Below are positions 14,453 through 22,372 of a stretch of DNA of 26,965 nt, in pieces (position 1 is the first letter of the stretch; every line of letters begins with the position of its first letter). The notes beneath the pieces are model-generated. The model had not been told where the DNA came from, ran no database searches, and worked only from the letters and a program-made list of their open reading frames with translations. The stretch lies in the IMG/VR virus record IMGVR_UViG_3300024264_002661, positions 1-26,965 of that record; one strand, written 5' to 3'. Origin of the DNA: a virus. The translations under genes were made by a program, and so were the position numbers.

Positions 14453-15555
14453 AATAAATTACCGGGTATATGAACAAGCTCACTAATTACCTTATCTAAA
14501 GGACTCTCCAATTTAGGAGATAGATCAGACCAGACTTCAGAGTCAGAATAATTTTCTATATGATCCTGGGTTATTGGAAGAGTGTTTTTTATAACTTTAC
14601 CAATAGGTATTGGAGTGTATAGGTATTTTTCCAATCCATATCCATCACACCAATCTGTAAACTGTGACTTATGGTAAACTTCTTTAACATCACCAAAGTA
14701 TATCTTTAAACTACCGTTTATATGGTCTAAGTTAGTAACATCAAACTCTAAAGGATTGTCAAAATCAGCAAAACAAAATTCGTAATCTTTACCTGCAATA
14801 GACTTACCTAAAAATACATCATAATCGTAAAAATTATTCGGAATAGATTGTCTTACTTCATCATCAGTCAGTCTATTACAATAAAAAAAACTATGTTCAC
14901 CACTTTCTGTATAGTTATCCCATTCAAGTTGTAAGTAGCCGTTATCAAAATTAGTCTCTTTTACTAGGTTTGAAGCTCTTACACTTTGTTGATATTCTTC
15001 ATAATGGTGAATGTATTTATTTATTCTTTCAATTGCATTACTAAACTCATCTGATTTACCTTCTTTGATATCATATTCCGGAGTAAGTAGCTTTGCAAAA
15101 GTTATTTTATCTTGATATGAATCTTTTTTTAATTGAACTAGTGCATCTTTATGTAAAAAGTGTTGCCAGTTAGTCATGGTAGATACTGCGACTGTAAAGC
15201 ATCTATGCAAAAGGTTGGTATGGTTCCATCCCATGCCTAAAAAAGCAGTATGAGGAAACTGTTTACCAGAGATGCATGAGTTTGCATCTGCAATTGCTTT
15301 ATTGATTAAGTCTACACAATCTTGTTGGGTAAGATTTGTATATGGATCTACATAATCATCACCTTTCCTATCAGGAGCAAAACCTATTTGAGGAAAGGTA
15401 CTACCGTGTGTTGGTTTATAGTCTTTATCAAGTCCATTTCTCACATAATATGCTTTATAGTTCTTAAAAGCATTTATCCATAACTTTGCAGCTTTTGTCT
15501 GAAGTAACTTTATATGTATTTCAGCACCGTTAAAGTGTAGTTTGAGAATATCCAT
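14449..15555 (-). CDS. Unknown protein, 368 aa
   Basis: This is a complete frame coupled by TAATG to the polymerase gene and by ATGA to the sulfotransferase-like gene. Residues 95-150 hold PHTAFLGMGWNHTNLLHRCF and TNWQHFLHKDALVQL, dense in Trp and His. Residues 225-300 contain ESGEHSFFYCNRLTDDEVRQ, then YDYDVFLGKSIAGKDYEFCF and LKIYFGDVKEVYHKSQF. The C-terminus is acidic. No transmembrane segment, signal peptide or recognised catalytic motif is seen. Its place next to the polymerase might suggest replication, but the other side is sugar genes, so context does not decide. Confidence 0.75.
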   Translation of the reverse strand: MDILKLHFNGAEIHIKLLQTKAAKLWINAFKNYKAYYVRNGLDKDYKPTHGSTFPQIGFAPDRKGDDYVDPYTNLTQQDCVDLINKAIADANSCISGKQFPHTAFLGMGWNHTNLLHRCFTVAVSTMTNWQHFLHKDALVQLKKDSYQDKITFAKLLTPEYDIKEGKSDEFSNAIERINKYIHHYEEYQQSVRASNLVKETNFDNGYLQLEWDNYTESGEHSFFYCNRLTDDEVRQSIPNNFYDYDVFLGKSIAGKDYEFCFADFDNPLEFDVTNLDHINGSLKIYFGDVKEVYHKSQFTDWCDGYGLEKYLYTPIPIGKVIKNTLPITQDHIENYSDSEVWSDLSPKLESPLDKVISELVHIPGNLF

Positions 15556-17900
15556 TAGTGTCCATCTCTCCAGTTATCAGATATCTCTGGAGGAGCTTTA
15601 AGAGTAACTCCTGGAAGTTGAGTAGTAGATTCCATAATCTCTTGAACTATAGGAGCAAACATTTCAACATCTTTTTCATCACAATTAATTAACAATTGAT
15701 CATGTACTTGTGCTTGAACCTTAGCATCAATACCTAACTCTTCAGCCTTACGATTGATAGCTAAAGCTGCTCTATTTACTACAGCGGCTGCTAAAGATTG
15801 CAATTGGAAGTTAAGACAGTTATTAAGACCGTTACGATAATCTCTATAAGCTTTCATAACTTGATCTTTACCATACTGAGGTTCTAATTCTTTTCTAAAC
15901 CTCCAGTCCATCATTCTATCACCAAACTTAGCATATGTTTTCTTAACTCTAGGTAAATGACGAACACGTCCTACATAGTTTTTTACATACCCATTAGCCT
16001 TCACTTGTTCTCTAGATCTTTCTCTCCATTCCTTAAGTTGAGGAAATCCATTTAAGTAACCATCAACTAATATCTGAGCTTCTTTTTGATTAACTCCTAA
16101 AGACATACCTAATGCATAAGCCTCCATACCGTATGCAATACCAAGTGAATAAGCTTTTGCTTGATTACGTTTAACTGGATCTAATTTCTTTAAATAGTTA
16201 TCAGCAGCTTTATCAGCAGATACTCCTTCTAACTTCTCAGTTTTGATAGCTACAGTAGAATAAAAGTCCCAATTCTTTTCAAATATCTCTTGTAAACCTT
16301 TATCTCCAGATACTGAAGCAAAACAGTGAGGTTCTAATGATTCGTAATCTGCATCAATAACTTTTCTACCATTACCTGCTACTAAAAATGCTCTCACAAT
16401 ATTAATGTACTTCATTAATATAGGAGCATCTTGACCTTCTTCTAAAGGTTTAGGTAACTGTTGAGCATCAGAACCGTATCTACCAGATACAGTACCATTT
16501 TGCTTAAAGTAAAAGTAGTATCTTCCATTTTCATTTCTATCTAAAAACCTATCAACATAAGTAGATTTAACTTTCAATAGTTTATTATAAATTCTTAAGT
16601 TTTCAGCCCATGGATTATCTTTAGCTAGTTCTTCTACCATATCCATATCAAACTTAGCTCTTCCTGATTTAGTATTAGATCCTTTTACTTTAGGTTCTAT
16701 ACCCATATATTCAAATATAATCTCACCTAGATGCTTTTTAGATTGTATATTAATGTAATCACCATCGTTATACTCTCTCCACATATCTAAACATAGACGT
16801 CTAGCTTCCTTCATATCGAGATGCTCAGTATTACCTTCTAATAAAAACTGCTTTATACTCTCTTCAGTTTCGTTTATAGTTTCTAAGTCTTTAATCTTAG
16901 CCTGAGTAAGAGAGTATTTACCAGTCTTTTCTGATTTAGGTAAACCTAATGAATATCTGGATACTAATTTTTGAGCAAAATTACCTTTATGTGATATAGG
17001 AAACTTTTCCTCTGCAGTTTTCAAAACCCAAGCTTTAGCTTCAGAAGTTTTAAGTAGAGATTTCATAACAATCTCTTTATTCTTTTTTAAGTCTTCTGTA
17101 ATCTCTACGTTTATCTTGTTAAGTAAATCCATATCAAGATCTACACCCATCATCTCCATAGGAAGAGTTACCTCACGATAGATAGGCATAACTTCATCTT
17201 TGAAAAAGAAATCTTCTAATCCTTCTTCTTTAAGTTTTCCCAAGTATAGATTACATATACGTAAAGTAAGGTCGGTATCAGCAGAAGCATACTTACTGAG
17301 TATGTCCAGATCAGCTTTGTAGATTTCAAAACTTTCTTTAGTAACACTTCCTCCATTGTCTTTTATACTTTGTTTTAGTTCTATCTGCTCTTCGTTAGCA
17401 GCTTTCTCAACATCTAAACCTAATGCCTTTTGATTCATAATAGCAATAGATTTCAAACCAAATGGATTACCAAATCCAAATGCTCCTTCTTCGTATACAG
17501 TATGAACAAGAAGTCCAGTATCAACCCATATCTGACGAGATAGATCAACACCGTAGAAGTTATTAATAAACTGAACATCAAAAGATGCATTATGGAACAC
17601 AAGTTTCTTATCTTGCTCAACCATAATCTTAAATAGATTACGAGATATAGTCTCAGTAGACTTACCGTTAATCTTTTGCAACTCTAATAACCCTTTATCA
17701 AAGTTCCATACAAGAGTAGGAATATAGAAACCTACTCCTTCATCACCGGATAAAGACCATCCAACAATTTTATCTTTTCTAGGATTAAGACCAGACGTCT
17801 CAGTATCTACTGCAATAACATCTGAATCTTTAATATGTTGAAACATTAAGTCTAACGTTTCTTCATCTTGTACTGTGTAATACTTTTTTTCTAACTGCAT
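15555..17900 (-). CDS. Family A DNA polymerase with 3'-5' exonuclease
   Basis: This is the 781-aa replicative polymerase. The N-terminal DnaQ-like exonuclease has Asp32-x-Glu34 (AVDTETSGLNP), FHNASFDVQF with Asp108, and Tyr204-x3-Asp208. There is no 5'-3' exonuclease domain. Polymerase motif A is VIDADYESLEPH (Asp518, Glu523). Motif B is RNQAKAYSLGIAYG (Arg578, Lys582, Tyr590). Motif C is QVHDQLLI (His733, Asp734). The residue aligned with E. coli Phe762 is Leu586, a variant known from marine phage polymerases. The motif C residue after Asp is Gln rather than the usual Glu. The gene starts 3 bases after the stop of the small gene at 17904 and is coupled by TAATG to the 368-aa gene. Confidence 0.97.
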   Translation of the reverse strand: MQLEKKYYTVQDEETLDLMFQHIKDSDVIAVDTETSGLNPRKDKIVGWSLSGDEGVGFYIPTLVWNFDKGLLELQKINGKSTETISRNLFKIMVEQDKKLVFHNASFDVQFINNFYGVDLSRQIWVDTGLLVHTVYEEGAFGFGNPFGLKSIAIMNQKALGLDVEKAANEEQIELKQSIKDNGGSVTKESFEIYKADLDILSKYASADTDLTLRICNLYLGKLKEEGLEDFFFKDEVMPIYREVTLPMEMMGVDLDMDLLNKINVEITEDLKKNKEIVMKSLLKTSEAKAWVLKTAEEKFPISHKGNFAQKLVSRYSLGLPKSEKTGKYSLTQAKIKDLETINETEESIKQFLLEGNTEHLDMKEARRLCLDMWREYNDGDYINIQSKKHLGEIIFEYMGIEPKVKGSNTKSGRAKFDMDMVEELAKDNPWAENLRIYNKLLKVKSTYVDRFLDRNENGRYYFYFKQNGTVSGRYGSDAQQLPKPLEEGQDAPILMKYINIVRAFLVAGNGRKVIDADYESLEPHCFASVSGDKGLQEIFEKNWDFYSTVAIKTEKLEGVSADKAADNYLKKLDPVKRNQAKAYSLGIAYGMEAYALGMSLGVNQKEAQILVDGYLNGFPQLKEWRERSREQVKANGYVKNYVGRVRHLPRVKKTYAKFGDRMMDWRFRKELEPQYGKDQVMKAYRDYRNGLNNCLNFQLQSLAAAVVNRAALAINRKAEELGIDAKVQAQVHDQLLINCDEKDVEMFAPIVQEIMESTTQLPGVTLKAPPEISDNWRDGH

Positions 17901-17903
17901 ATA

Positions 17904-18179
17904 TTATCTTACCTTTATTCCATAAACCATTGAAAAAAATGATGAAACAGCTTCACCAACTCTAACATAACCTTTACCTAAACTAGCTTCCAAATACTTT
18001 GAAATTAAACTAGTAGTACCATCTTGCTTTTTATAAGATGAATTATCTCTTAAAAACTCATAAATGACATTAGCATGATCTTTAGTTAAGTACCTAGCAG
18101 TATTCGAACTATAATCATTAACAACCCATTCATTAAGTTGATTGTAAATAGGTAAAAAATCTTCTTTTATATCTGACAT
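17904..18179 (-). CDS. Small unknown protein upstream of polymerase, 91 aa
   Basis: The product is a soluble mainly helical protein: FLPIYNQLNEWVVNDY, YLTKDHANVIYEFLRDN, then SLISKYLEASLGKGYVRVGE and SSFFSMVYGIKVR. No known family. The start at 18177-18179 lies 18 bases downstream of an exact copy of the palindromic AT-rich element, so it is probably the first gene of the polymerase transcript. The polymerase ATG follows its stop after 3 bases. A polymerase accessory function is possible but unsupported. Confidence 0.7.
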   Translation of the reverse strand: MSDIKEDFLPIYNQLNEWVVNDYSSNTARYLTKDHANVIYEFLRDNSSYKKQDGTTSLISKYLEASLGKGYVRVGEAVSSFFSMVYGIKVR

Positions 18180-18196
18180 AACCTTAATTAATTTAT

Positions 18197-18210
18197 ATAT
18201 CTAAATATAG
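18197..18210 (-). promoter_or_regulatory. Candidate promoter/operator element upstream of the polymerase operon
   Basis: The plus strand reads atatctaaatatag, identical to 823-836. It lies wholly within the 37-base gap between the 57-aa membrane protein gene and the gene starting at 18179. The core TATAT-CTAA-ATATA is palindromic. Position and recurrence suggest a promoter or operator; no transcription data are available. Confidence 0.45.
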
Positions 18211-18216
18211 GCATAA

Positions 18217-18390
18217 TTAATCAGAAAACCAACTTAAAAGAATGTTAATTACAATAAAAATATTACATATGACTGCTTGTAGGACAATAAAAGTTCTTAT
18301 CCAAGCTACGTTGTCTGCCCGCCGACTATCTTCTCCAATCTTTTCACCTAATGCTCTTGCCCAGGTTTTCCAAAAACTAGTATTCGCCAT
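18217..18390 (-). CDS. Small single-pass membrane protein, 57 aa
   Basis: ATG at 18388-18390 to TAA at 18217-18219. The N-terminal half is amphipathic and charged: MANTSFWKTWARALGEKIGE followed by DSRRADNVAW. The C-terminal half is one hydrophobic segment, RTFIVLQAVICNIFIVINIL, ending LSWFSD. The predicted topology is a single anchor with a cytosolic N-terminal helix. The start overlaps the end of the 86-aa gene by 14 bases, in keeping with the local pattern. It is too short for usual gene-calling cut-offs. Function unknown; a spanin or holin cannot be claimed from this. Confidence 0.72.
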   Translation of the reverse strand: MANTSFWKTWARALGEKIGEDSRRADNVAWIRTFIVLQAVICNIFIVINILLSWFSD

Positions 18391-18637
18391 AGAGATCGAA
18401 CTTCATAGGTTCTTCTTCAGGTATCTCTATTTCGTTTGACTCTATTATGTATAACTTACCATCTAAAGGTTCTAATCTATAGTGACCTTTAAATTTAGTT
18501 TTACGCATATACATTGTAAGAGCCATAACTAGACCTTCTATTCTATTGCCTTGGTCTATTACCAACTCCCAGTTATCACCTGGTGGTACTCTAGTTGCAA
18601 TTAGTTTCTTTTCCTCTTCTATTTGTATCTCAGCCAT
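18377..18637 (-). CDS. Small acidic protein after queF, 86 aa
   Basis: This protein is alternately charged: IQIEEEKKLIATRVPPGDNW, then a helix GLVMALTMYMRKTKFKG, a strand pair HYRLEPLDGKLYIIE and an acidic tail. No recognised family. Its ATG overlaps the queF stop (TAATG), so it is translated with QueF and may act in the same pathway, but only position supports that. Confidence 0.7.
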   Translation of the reverse strand: MAEIQIEEEKKLIATRVPPGDNWELVIDQGNRIEGLVMALTMYMRKTKFKGHYRLEPLDGKLYIIESNEIEIPEEEPMKFDLYGEY

Positions 18638-19545
18638 TACTGTCTTAAGGTTTTTCGAATTATGTATTCTGGTTTAGTAAAGAACTCAGGTATTAAACTG
18701 CTGTGAGTAGCTCTAATAGGGTTAATGTCTATACCTCCTCTACGAGTATACAAACAACTTACCATTAGTTGATCTGGTCCAAATCTCTCTGTTAGATGAG
18801 CAAATATCATCTCACATATCTCTTCATGAAAATGACTTACTGTTCTATGACTAACAATATATTTAGCTAACGAATCAGCTCCTGGTAACCTACCACCTTT
18901 CATATAAATAAATACATCACCCCAATCTGGTTGGTTGGTTACTCTACAATTAGATCTTAATAGATTAGATCTCAATTTTAACTCATCACCTTCATAATCA
19001 GCTTCTTGTAACTGATCTGCATCTGATTTAAAAGCAGTAAAGTCAATTAAATTTAAATCAACTACTTCTCCTAAATCCTCATAATCATCAGAAAAAGATA
19101 AAGGTTCAGTTTCAAATTCTGAAGCATAAAATGATACAGTAGTATTAGTTTCTAGTAACTCATCCAAATCTCTCTTTACTCTTGCTTCAATACCTGAAAT
19201 ACAATCTGCTGCATTATCACCAATCTGAGTCATATTGAAAGAGTTTAAGTATAACTTAATAGATTTAGACTCTACGTGATTCTCACTATCACTAGGACAA
19301 ACTATCTTAAGCATACCAGCAACTGGTTGACCTTTAGTAGTAATTGCTGAAACTTCATATGCGTTCCATACATCAACTCCTTTAAATTCCTTACCTGTTA
19401 GTCCATAACCTTCACGATTAAGACTTCTTGGTATTTTAACCAATAATTCAGGAGCATAAGTATCCTTATACCCTGCACCGCCAACAGTACCTAAGTGCTT
19501 GCTAGCTATTTCTACTACTTCTTGATAATTTTTTACTTCACTCAT
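18637..19545 (-). CDS. queF: NADPH-dependent 7-cyano-7-deazaguanine reductase (QueF)
   Basis: QueF reduces preQ0 to preQ1. The 302-aa chain is the bimodular E. coli type. The N-terminal half carries VESKSIKLYLNSFNMT (91-106), the family's substrate/NADPH signature. The C-terminal half carries the active site: Cys200 in LLRSNCRVTNQPDWGD (thioimide nucleophile), Asp207, His240-Glu241 in SHFHEE, and TRRGGIDINP (267-276). All match E. coli Cys190, Asp197, His229 and Glu230, so activity is expected. In this phage the likely purpose is DNA modification rather than tRNA queuosine, because a DpdA-like gene lies upstream in the same operon and FolE at 23438. It begins right after the zinc-ribbon membrane gene's stop. 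Confidence 0.94.
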   Translation of the reverse strand: MSEVKNYQEVVEIASKHLGTVGGAGYKDTYAPELLVKIPRSLNREGYGLTGKEFKGVDVWNAYEVSAITTKGQPVAGMLKIVCPSDSENHVESKSIKLYLNSFNMTQIGDNAADCISGIEARVKRDLDELLETNTTVSFYASEFETEPLSFSDDYEDLGEVVDLNLIDFTAFKSDADQLQEADYEGDELKLRSNLLRSNCRVTNQPDWGDVFIYMKGGRLPGADSLAKYIVSHRTVSHFHEEICEMIFAHLTERFGPDQLMVSCLYTRRGGIDINPIRATHSSLIPEFFTKPEYIIRKTLRQ

Positions 19546-19546
19546 A

Positions 19547-19900
19547 TTATGTATTTAAAATATAAAGGCCATAGCCGATTAAAAGGTTAAAATTTACTAT
19601 TACTATATTCCATTGCTTTGCAATCCATACTTGAGGTAATGAAAGCACTGCACCAATTAGGTATGTATATGCTCCTATATTATCATATTGAAGCAGATAA
19701 GGTGATGACATAATAAATGCTGAACCCATATAACCTAATCTATTTCCTAACCTCTCTACTGGTGTTAATCTACGTTCTTTTACTAGTGTACGTAGTATCT
19801 GTCTATACCAGTTTGTCTCACACTTTAAACAAGTCTTTTTATTCTCATGTTTAAATTTAAAGTCTTTTTTCTCAATTCCACAAACGTTACACGTTCTCAT
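19547..19900 (-). CDS. Zinc-ribbon plus membrane protein, 117 aa
   Basis: The chosen start (19898-19900) gives MRTCNVCGIEKKDFKF at the N-terminus and a 14-base overlap with the kinase-GNAT gene; upstream ATGs at 19909 and 19927 lengthen the overlap and add no recognisable feature. Cys4-x2-Cys7 and a second C-x-x-C (KKTCLKCETNWY) form a zinc ribbon. After a basic linker come hydrophobic segments, YMGSAFIMSSPYLL and AYTYLIGAVLSLPQVW, and a final NFNLLIGYGLYIL. The membrane half aligns with the 75-aa protein at 25878. LPQV recalls PQ-loop transporters only weakly. It lies between the kinase-GNAT fusion and QueF. Confidence 0.75.
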   Translation of the reverse strand: MRTCNVCGIEKKDFKFKHENKKTCLKCETNWYRQILRTLVKERRLTPVERLGNRLGYMGSAFIMSSPYLLQYDNIGAYTYLIGAVLSLPQVWIAKQWNIVIVNFNLLIGYGLYILNT

Positions 19901-20843
19901 AATATCCATATGTATAAGTTGAACCATCTACATCAGTAGTTTCTTCAGTAAAGGTAACACCATTTCGTTTATAGAACTCCATAGCTTCCGGATTAGACCA
20001 TAATGTAACTTTACCATACTTTAGTTTTAACGAACTAAAAACTCTGCTACCTAATCCTTTACCTTTATGTGAAGTAGTAAATCTACTTAAATGTACTGAA
20101 CCATCAGAATTCTGTCTAACGAAAGCAGTACCTATTCCAAAATCCATAGAGTACTCAGTTTGCAAAATTTTACAATCATCTCTTTCTTCATAACCTTCTT
20201 TCACCCAGTATCTAATAGCATCTTTTAAATACGTTATATACTCTGTATTAAATGTAGCAGCATAATCAAAGACAGTTGATAAATCTACTTGATCTAATTG
20301 AACTGGTAATGCTAATTTAGGTCCTATAACATTTCTAAATTTATCTGCTCTTTCTTTTACACTACCTGTAAGTTCTATTAATTTAACCTCTAACTCTCTA
20401 GTATACTTTTCAAATAAAGCTACTATTTCATCTCTAAACTTTTCATTAGAACTTCTAACTCCATCATCTTCAATAGGTATTTCAGGAGGTAAATAGAAAA
20501 TATAATCATAACGAGGAAGTACTTCTTTAGCAACTCCTAAGGCATAATCCATTATCCATTGATCTACTTTACCTTGATCATATAACCATTTAGTATAAAC
20601 TAATGCATCTAAAGCACATCTATCTGAAATAAAATGCTTTTTCATAATATTTTCAGCATGTATAGTAATAGTAAAAATCTGAGACATATTACTGCCCTCT
20701 TCATTTATATTAATACCTTTTGCAGCAATCTGACGAGTTAGTTCATCTATAAATTCAAAACCATAAAGATCGTTAGATCTTTTTAACGCCTTTAGTAAAG
20801 TACTTTTACCAGTAGATTGAGCTCCAGTTATTGCTATCTTCAT
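19887..20843 (-). CDS. NadR-like P-loop kinase fused to GNAT acetyltransferase
   Basis: The protein is 318 aa. Residues 1-175 are a NadR/AAA_28-type nucleoside kinase-like domain: Walker A GAQSTGKSTL (7-16), FIDELTRQIA, ISDRCALDALVYTKWL and YDYIFYLPPEIPIEDDGVR. Residues about 215-318 form a GNAT domain: IGTAFVRQNSDGSVHLSRF, the acetyl-CoA loop SHKGKGLGSRVF and NPEAMEFYKRNGVTF. It lies between DpdA (ATGA overlap) and the membrane protein before QueF. The GNAT could act on an amine such as the aminomethyl of preQ1; the kinase substrate is unknown. NAD metabolism (ribosylnicotinamide kinase) is an alternative that could feed NADPH-using QueF. Confidence 0.82.
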   Translation of the reverse strand: MKIAITGAQSTGKSTLLKALKRSNDLYGFEFIDELTRQIAAKGININEEGSNMSQIFTITIHAENIMKKHFISDRCALDALVYTKWLYDQGKVDQWIMDYALGVAKEVLPRYDYIFYLPPEIPIEDDGVRSSNEKFRDEIVALFEKYTRELEVKLIELTGSVKERADKFRNVIGPKLALPVQLDQVDLSTVFDYAATFNTEYITYLKDAIRYWVKEGYEERDDCKILQTEYSMDFGIGTAFVRQNSDGSVHLSRFTTSHKGKGLGSRVFSSLKLKYGKVTLWSNPEAMEFYKRNGVTFTEETTDVDGSTYTYGYYENV

Positions 20844-21673
20844 ATTTTATCAAATATAGTTTCTAAATTATTTTTACCAGAAACAAATCCTCTAAACTTG
20901 TCTATATTATCCAATATAAGATTTAAATCTAACTTCTCCAAAGGATAATCGATAAGTTCATGTAATTTTTGAGACTCTTTTGACCATAGTCCCTCTGGTT
21001 GATATTCTATTTGTTTGATCCCATGGACCACTGGATTACTAGTATCCAAACTATAAATAAAATTATAATCAGCATGTCTATAAAAACTAAATTCTTGAGG
21101 TAAACCACAACCTAATAAATGATGAGGCTTATCTTTATTAATTGTACCGTCTTTAAGTAAATCTCCTAGTAGCTTAACACGTCCCAACATCCAGCTAACA
21201 TACTTGTTAGGATGAGGAACTGACTTCGTATAATACGAATAGTCGAATGAAATTGCAATCATATCTACTTTTGCGATTTCGTCCATTGCTCTATAACAAT
21301 CCCTAATTTCTTCATAGGTTTTACCTTGAACAACTCCTATACTCTTACCCGGTACAATATCACCATATTTCTTAAACCAGTCTGCAGCTTGTTGCATAGT
21401 CTTTTCGGCATTCTCTAAAGCATCTGGTACTATATACCATGTAGGTTTTAATCTTTCTACCCACATTGCAAATCTATCAGCTTCAAAAGATTCTTCTAAC
21501 TCAAATATAGAATTATCTAAAATAACTTCCCTACCTCTTTTAACTGCTCCTTCAAATACGTCTCTATACCTAAAACTTTCTTCAAGTAAATGTACTAAAG
21601 CATAATCGTAATCTGTACGACTTTGAACTTCGTTAAAAATGTCTATAGGTGCTTCGTGTGCTATTTTAATCAT
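20840..21673 (-). CDS. DpdA-like DNA guanine transglycosylase (TGT superfamily)
   Basis: DpdA enzymes exchange guanine in DNA for a 7-deazaguanine base. The 277-aa protein follows the phage DpdA pattern, a minimal TGT barrel: EVILDNSIFELEES (49-62, candidate nucleophile Asp53), YIVPDALENAEKT (80-92), SIGVVQGKTYEEIRDCY (111-127), HHLLGCGLPQEF (184-195) and YSLDTSNPVVHGI (207-219, candidate Asp210). The zinc-binding C-terminus of tRNA TGT is absent, as in phage DpdA. It overlaps the kinase-GNAT gene by 4 bases. The presence of QueF and FolE nearby supports a preQ1-type base in the phage DNA. The substrate (DNA rather than tRNA) is inferred from family resemblance and context. Confidence 0.82.
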   Translation of the reverse strand: MIKIAHEAPIDIFNEVQSRTDYDYALVHLLEESFRYRDVFEGAVKRGREVILDNSIFELEESFEADRFAMWVERLKPTWYIVPDALENAEKTMQQAADWFKKYGDIVPGKSIGVVQGKTYEEIRDCYRAMDEIAKVDMIAISFDYSYYTKSVPHPNKYVSWMLGRVKLLGDLLKDGTINKDKPHHLLGCGLPQEFSFYRHADYNFIYSLDTSNPVVHGIKQIEYQPEGLWSKESQKLHELIDYPLEKLDLNLILDNIDKFRGFVSGKNNLETIFDKI

Positions 21674-21845
21674 TCTTGAATAAATCTTTTACGCTTTTAT
21701 CATAATCTTTAAATGCTGAATTTACTAAAGTTGAAATCTCATCAAATCTTTGAGTATAGGTTTCAGCAATGTACTTTTCAACAACTTCCAATGGAAGATG
21801 TTTTACTCCATCTACCTCTATAATATGTTCTTCTAACTTAATCAT
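21666..21845 (-). CDS. Small protein upstream of dpdA, 59 aa
   Basis: ATG at 21843-21845 to TAA at 21666-21668. The product is MIKLEEHIIEVDGVKHLPLE followed by a helix with VVEKYIAETYTQRF, then DEISTLVNSAFKDYDKS and VKDLFKND. It fills the otherwise empty 164-base space between the MazG-like gene and dpdA, overlapping the first by 8 bases and the second by 8 bases. That fit argues that it is real although it is short. The fold looks like a beta hairpin plus helices; no family recognised. It could be a DpdA accessory protein, supported only by position. Confidence 0.72.
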   Translation of the reverse strand: MIKLEEHIIEVDGVKHLPLEVVEKYIAETYTQRFDEISTLVNSAFKDYDKSVKDLFKND

Positions 21846-22368
21846 TGAAAAACTGTTTAAGGTTAGGTCTAAAGTAATTTACAGACTTTACTACTTTTTT
21901 ATCTCGTTCTCTGTAGACAATATATCTTCCTTCCGCAAGTTTCTCAAAATAGCAGGCCTCACCGTACTCCTCAGTTCTTTTGCGGACAGTTTCCATGGCT
22001 TCTTTTTCAGTTTTACAAGCCTTAGACATATTACTCGCTTGTACCTCTTGATATGCGGGCCATATCTTATCCTTAAGGCCATGTAACATAGTACCGTTCC
22101 CAAGGGAAACATAAGTAATATCACACAAAGCATCCAAAACTTCCACAATATCCCCTCTTTCGCAAGCTTCTCTATATTCTTCGAGTTCTTCAAGGATGAA
22201 ATCATAGACAAACTGCCACTCTTTCTTTTCTGGGATAACTGGTTCATAATTGTTTGGTTTACCAAATGTTTGATTAAAATCTTCTACTTCAGAAACAAAC
22301 GGTACGTAGTCGTTAACCCATACGTTATCTGCTTCTTCAGGGAATAATGTTAGTTGTTTTCCTTTCAT
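21838..22368 (-). CDS. MazG/PRA-PH-like nucleotide pyrophosphohydrolase
   Basis: This 176-aa protein belongs to the all-alpha NTP pyrophosphohydrolase group. FILEELEEYREACERGDIVE (58-77) and the following VLDALCDITYVSLGNGTMLHG contain the E-x-x-E-x12-28-E-x-x-D metal-binding signature. AYQEVQASNMSK (105-116) is characteristic of phosphoribosyl-ATP pyrophosphohydrolase-like phage proteins. The C-terminal RYIVYRERDKKVVKSVNYF is a small added strand region. The family hydrolyses (d)NTPs to monophosphates, cleaning nucleotide pools or removing non-canonical bases. Its neighbours are dpdA and phosphomannomutase genes. Which nucleotide it acts on is unknown. The frame at 21891-22265 is a shadow of this gene. 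Confidence 0.78.
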   Translation of the reverse strand: MKGKQLTLFPEEADNVWVNDYVPFVSEVEDFNQTFGKPNNYEPVIPEKKEWQFVYDFILEELEEYREACERGDIVEVLDALCDITYVSLGNGTMLHGLKDKIWPAYQEVQASNMSKACKTEKEAMETVRKRTEEYGEACYFEKLAEGRYIVYRERDKKVVKSVNYFRPNLKQFFND

Positions 22369-22372
22369 AATA

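Noticed and set aside
16783-16796. One-mismatch copy of the AT-rich element (atatctaaacatag)
   Set aside because: It lies inside the polymerase coding sequence and breaks the palindrome, so it is probably chance; it shows that single near-matches are weak evidence.
20840-21673. Reading the DpdA-like gene as a tRNA-guanine transglycosylase for queuosine
   Set aside because: The length is short and the C-terminal zinc site of bacterial Tgt is missing, which fits phage DpdA better; it is not proved.
21769-22086. Plus-strand frame of 105 codons
   Set aside because: It is antisense to the MazG-like and 59-aa genes, low complexity, with no support from neighbouring gene direction.
21891-22265. 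Alternative minus-strand frame of 124 codons
   Set aside because: It lies inside the MazG/PRA-PH-like gene in another frame and has no recognisable motif; the overlapping frame has a clear family signature.
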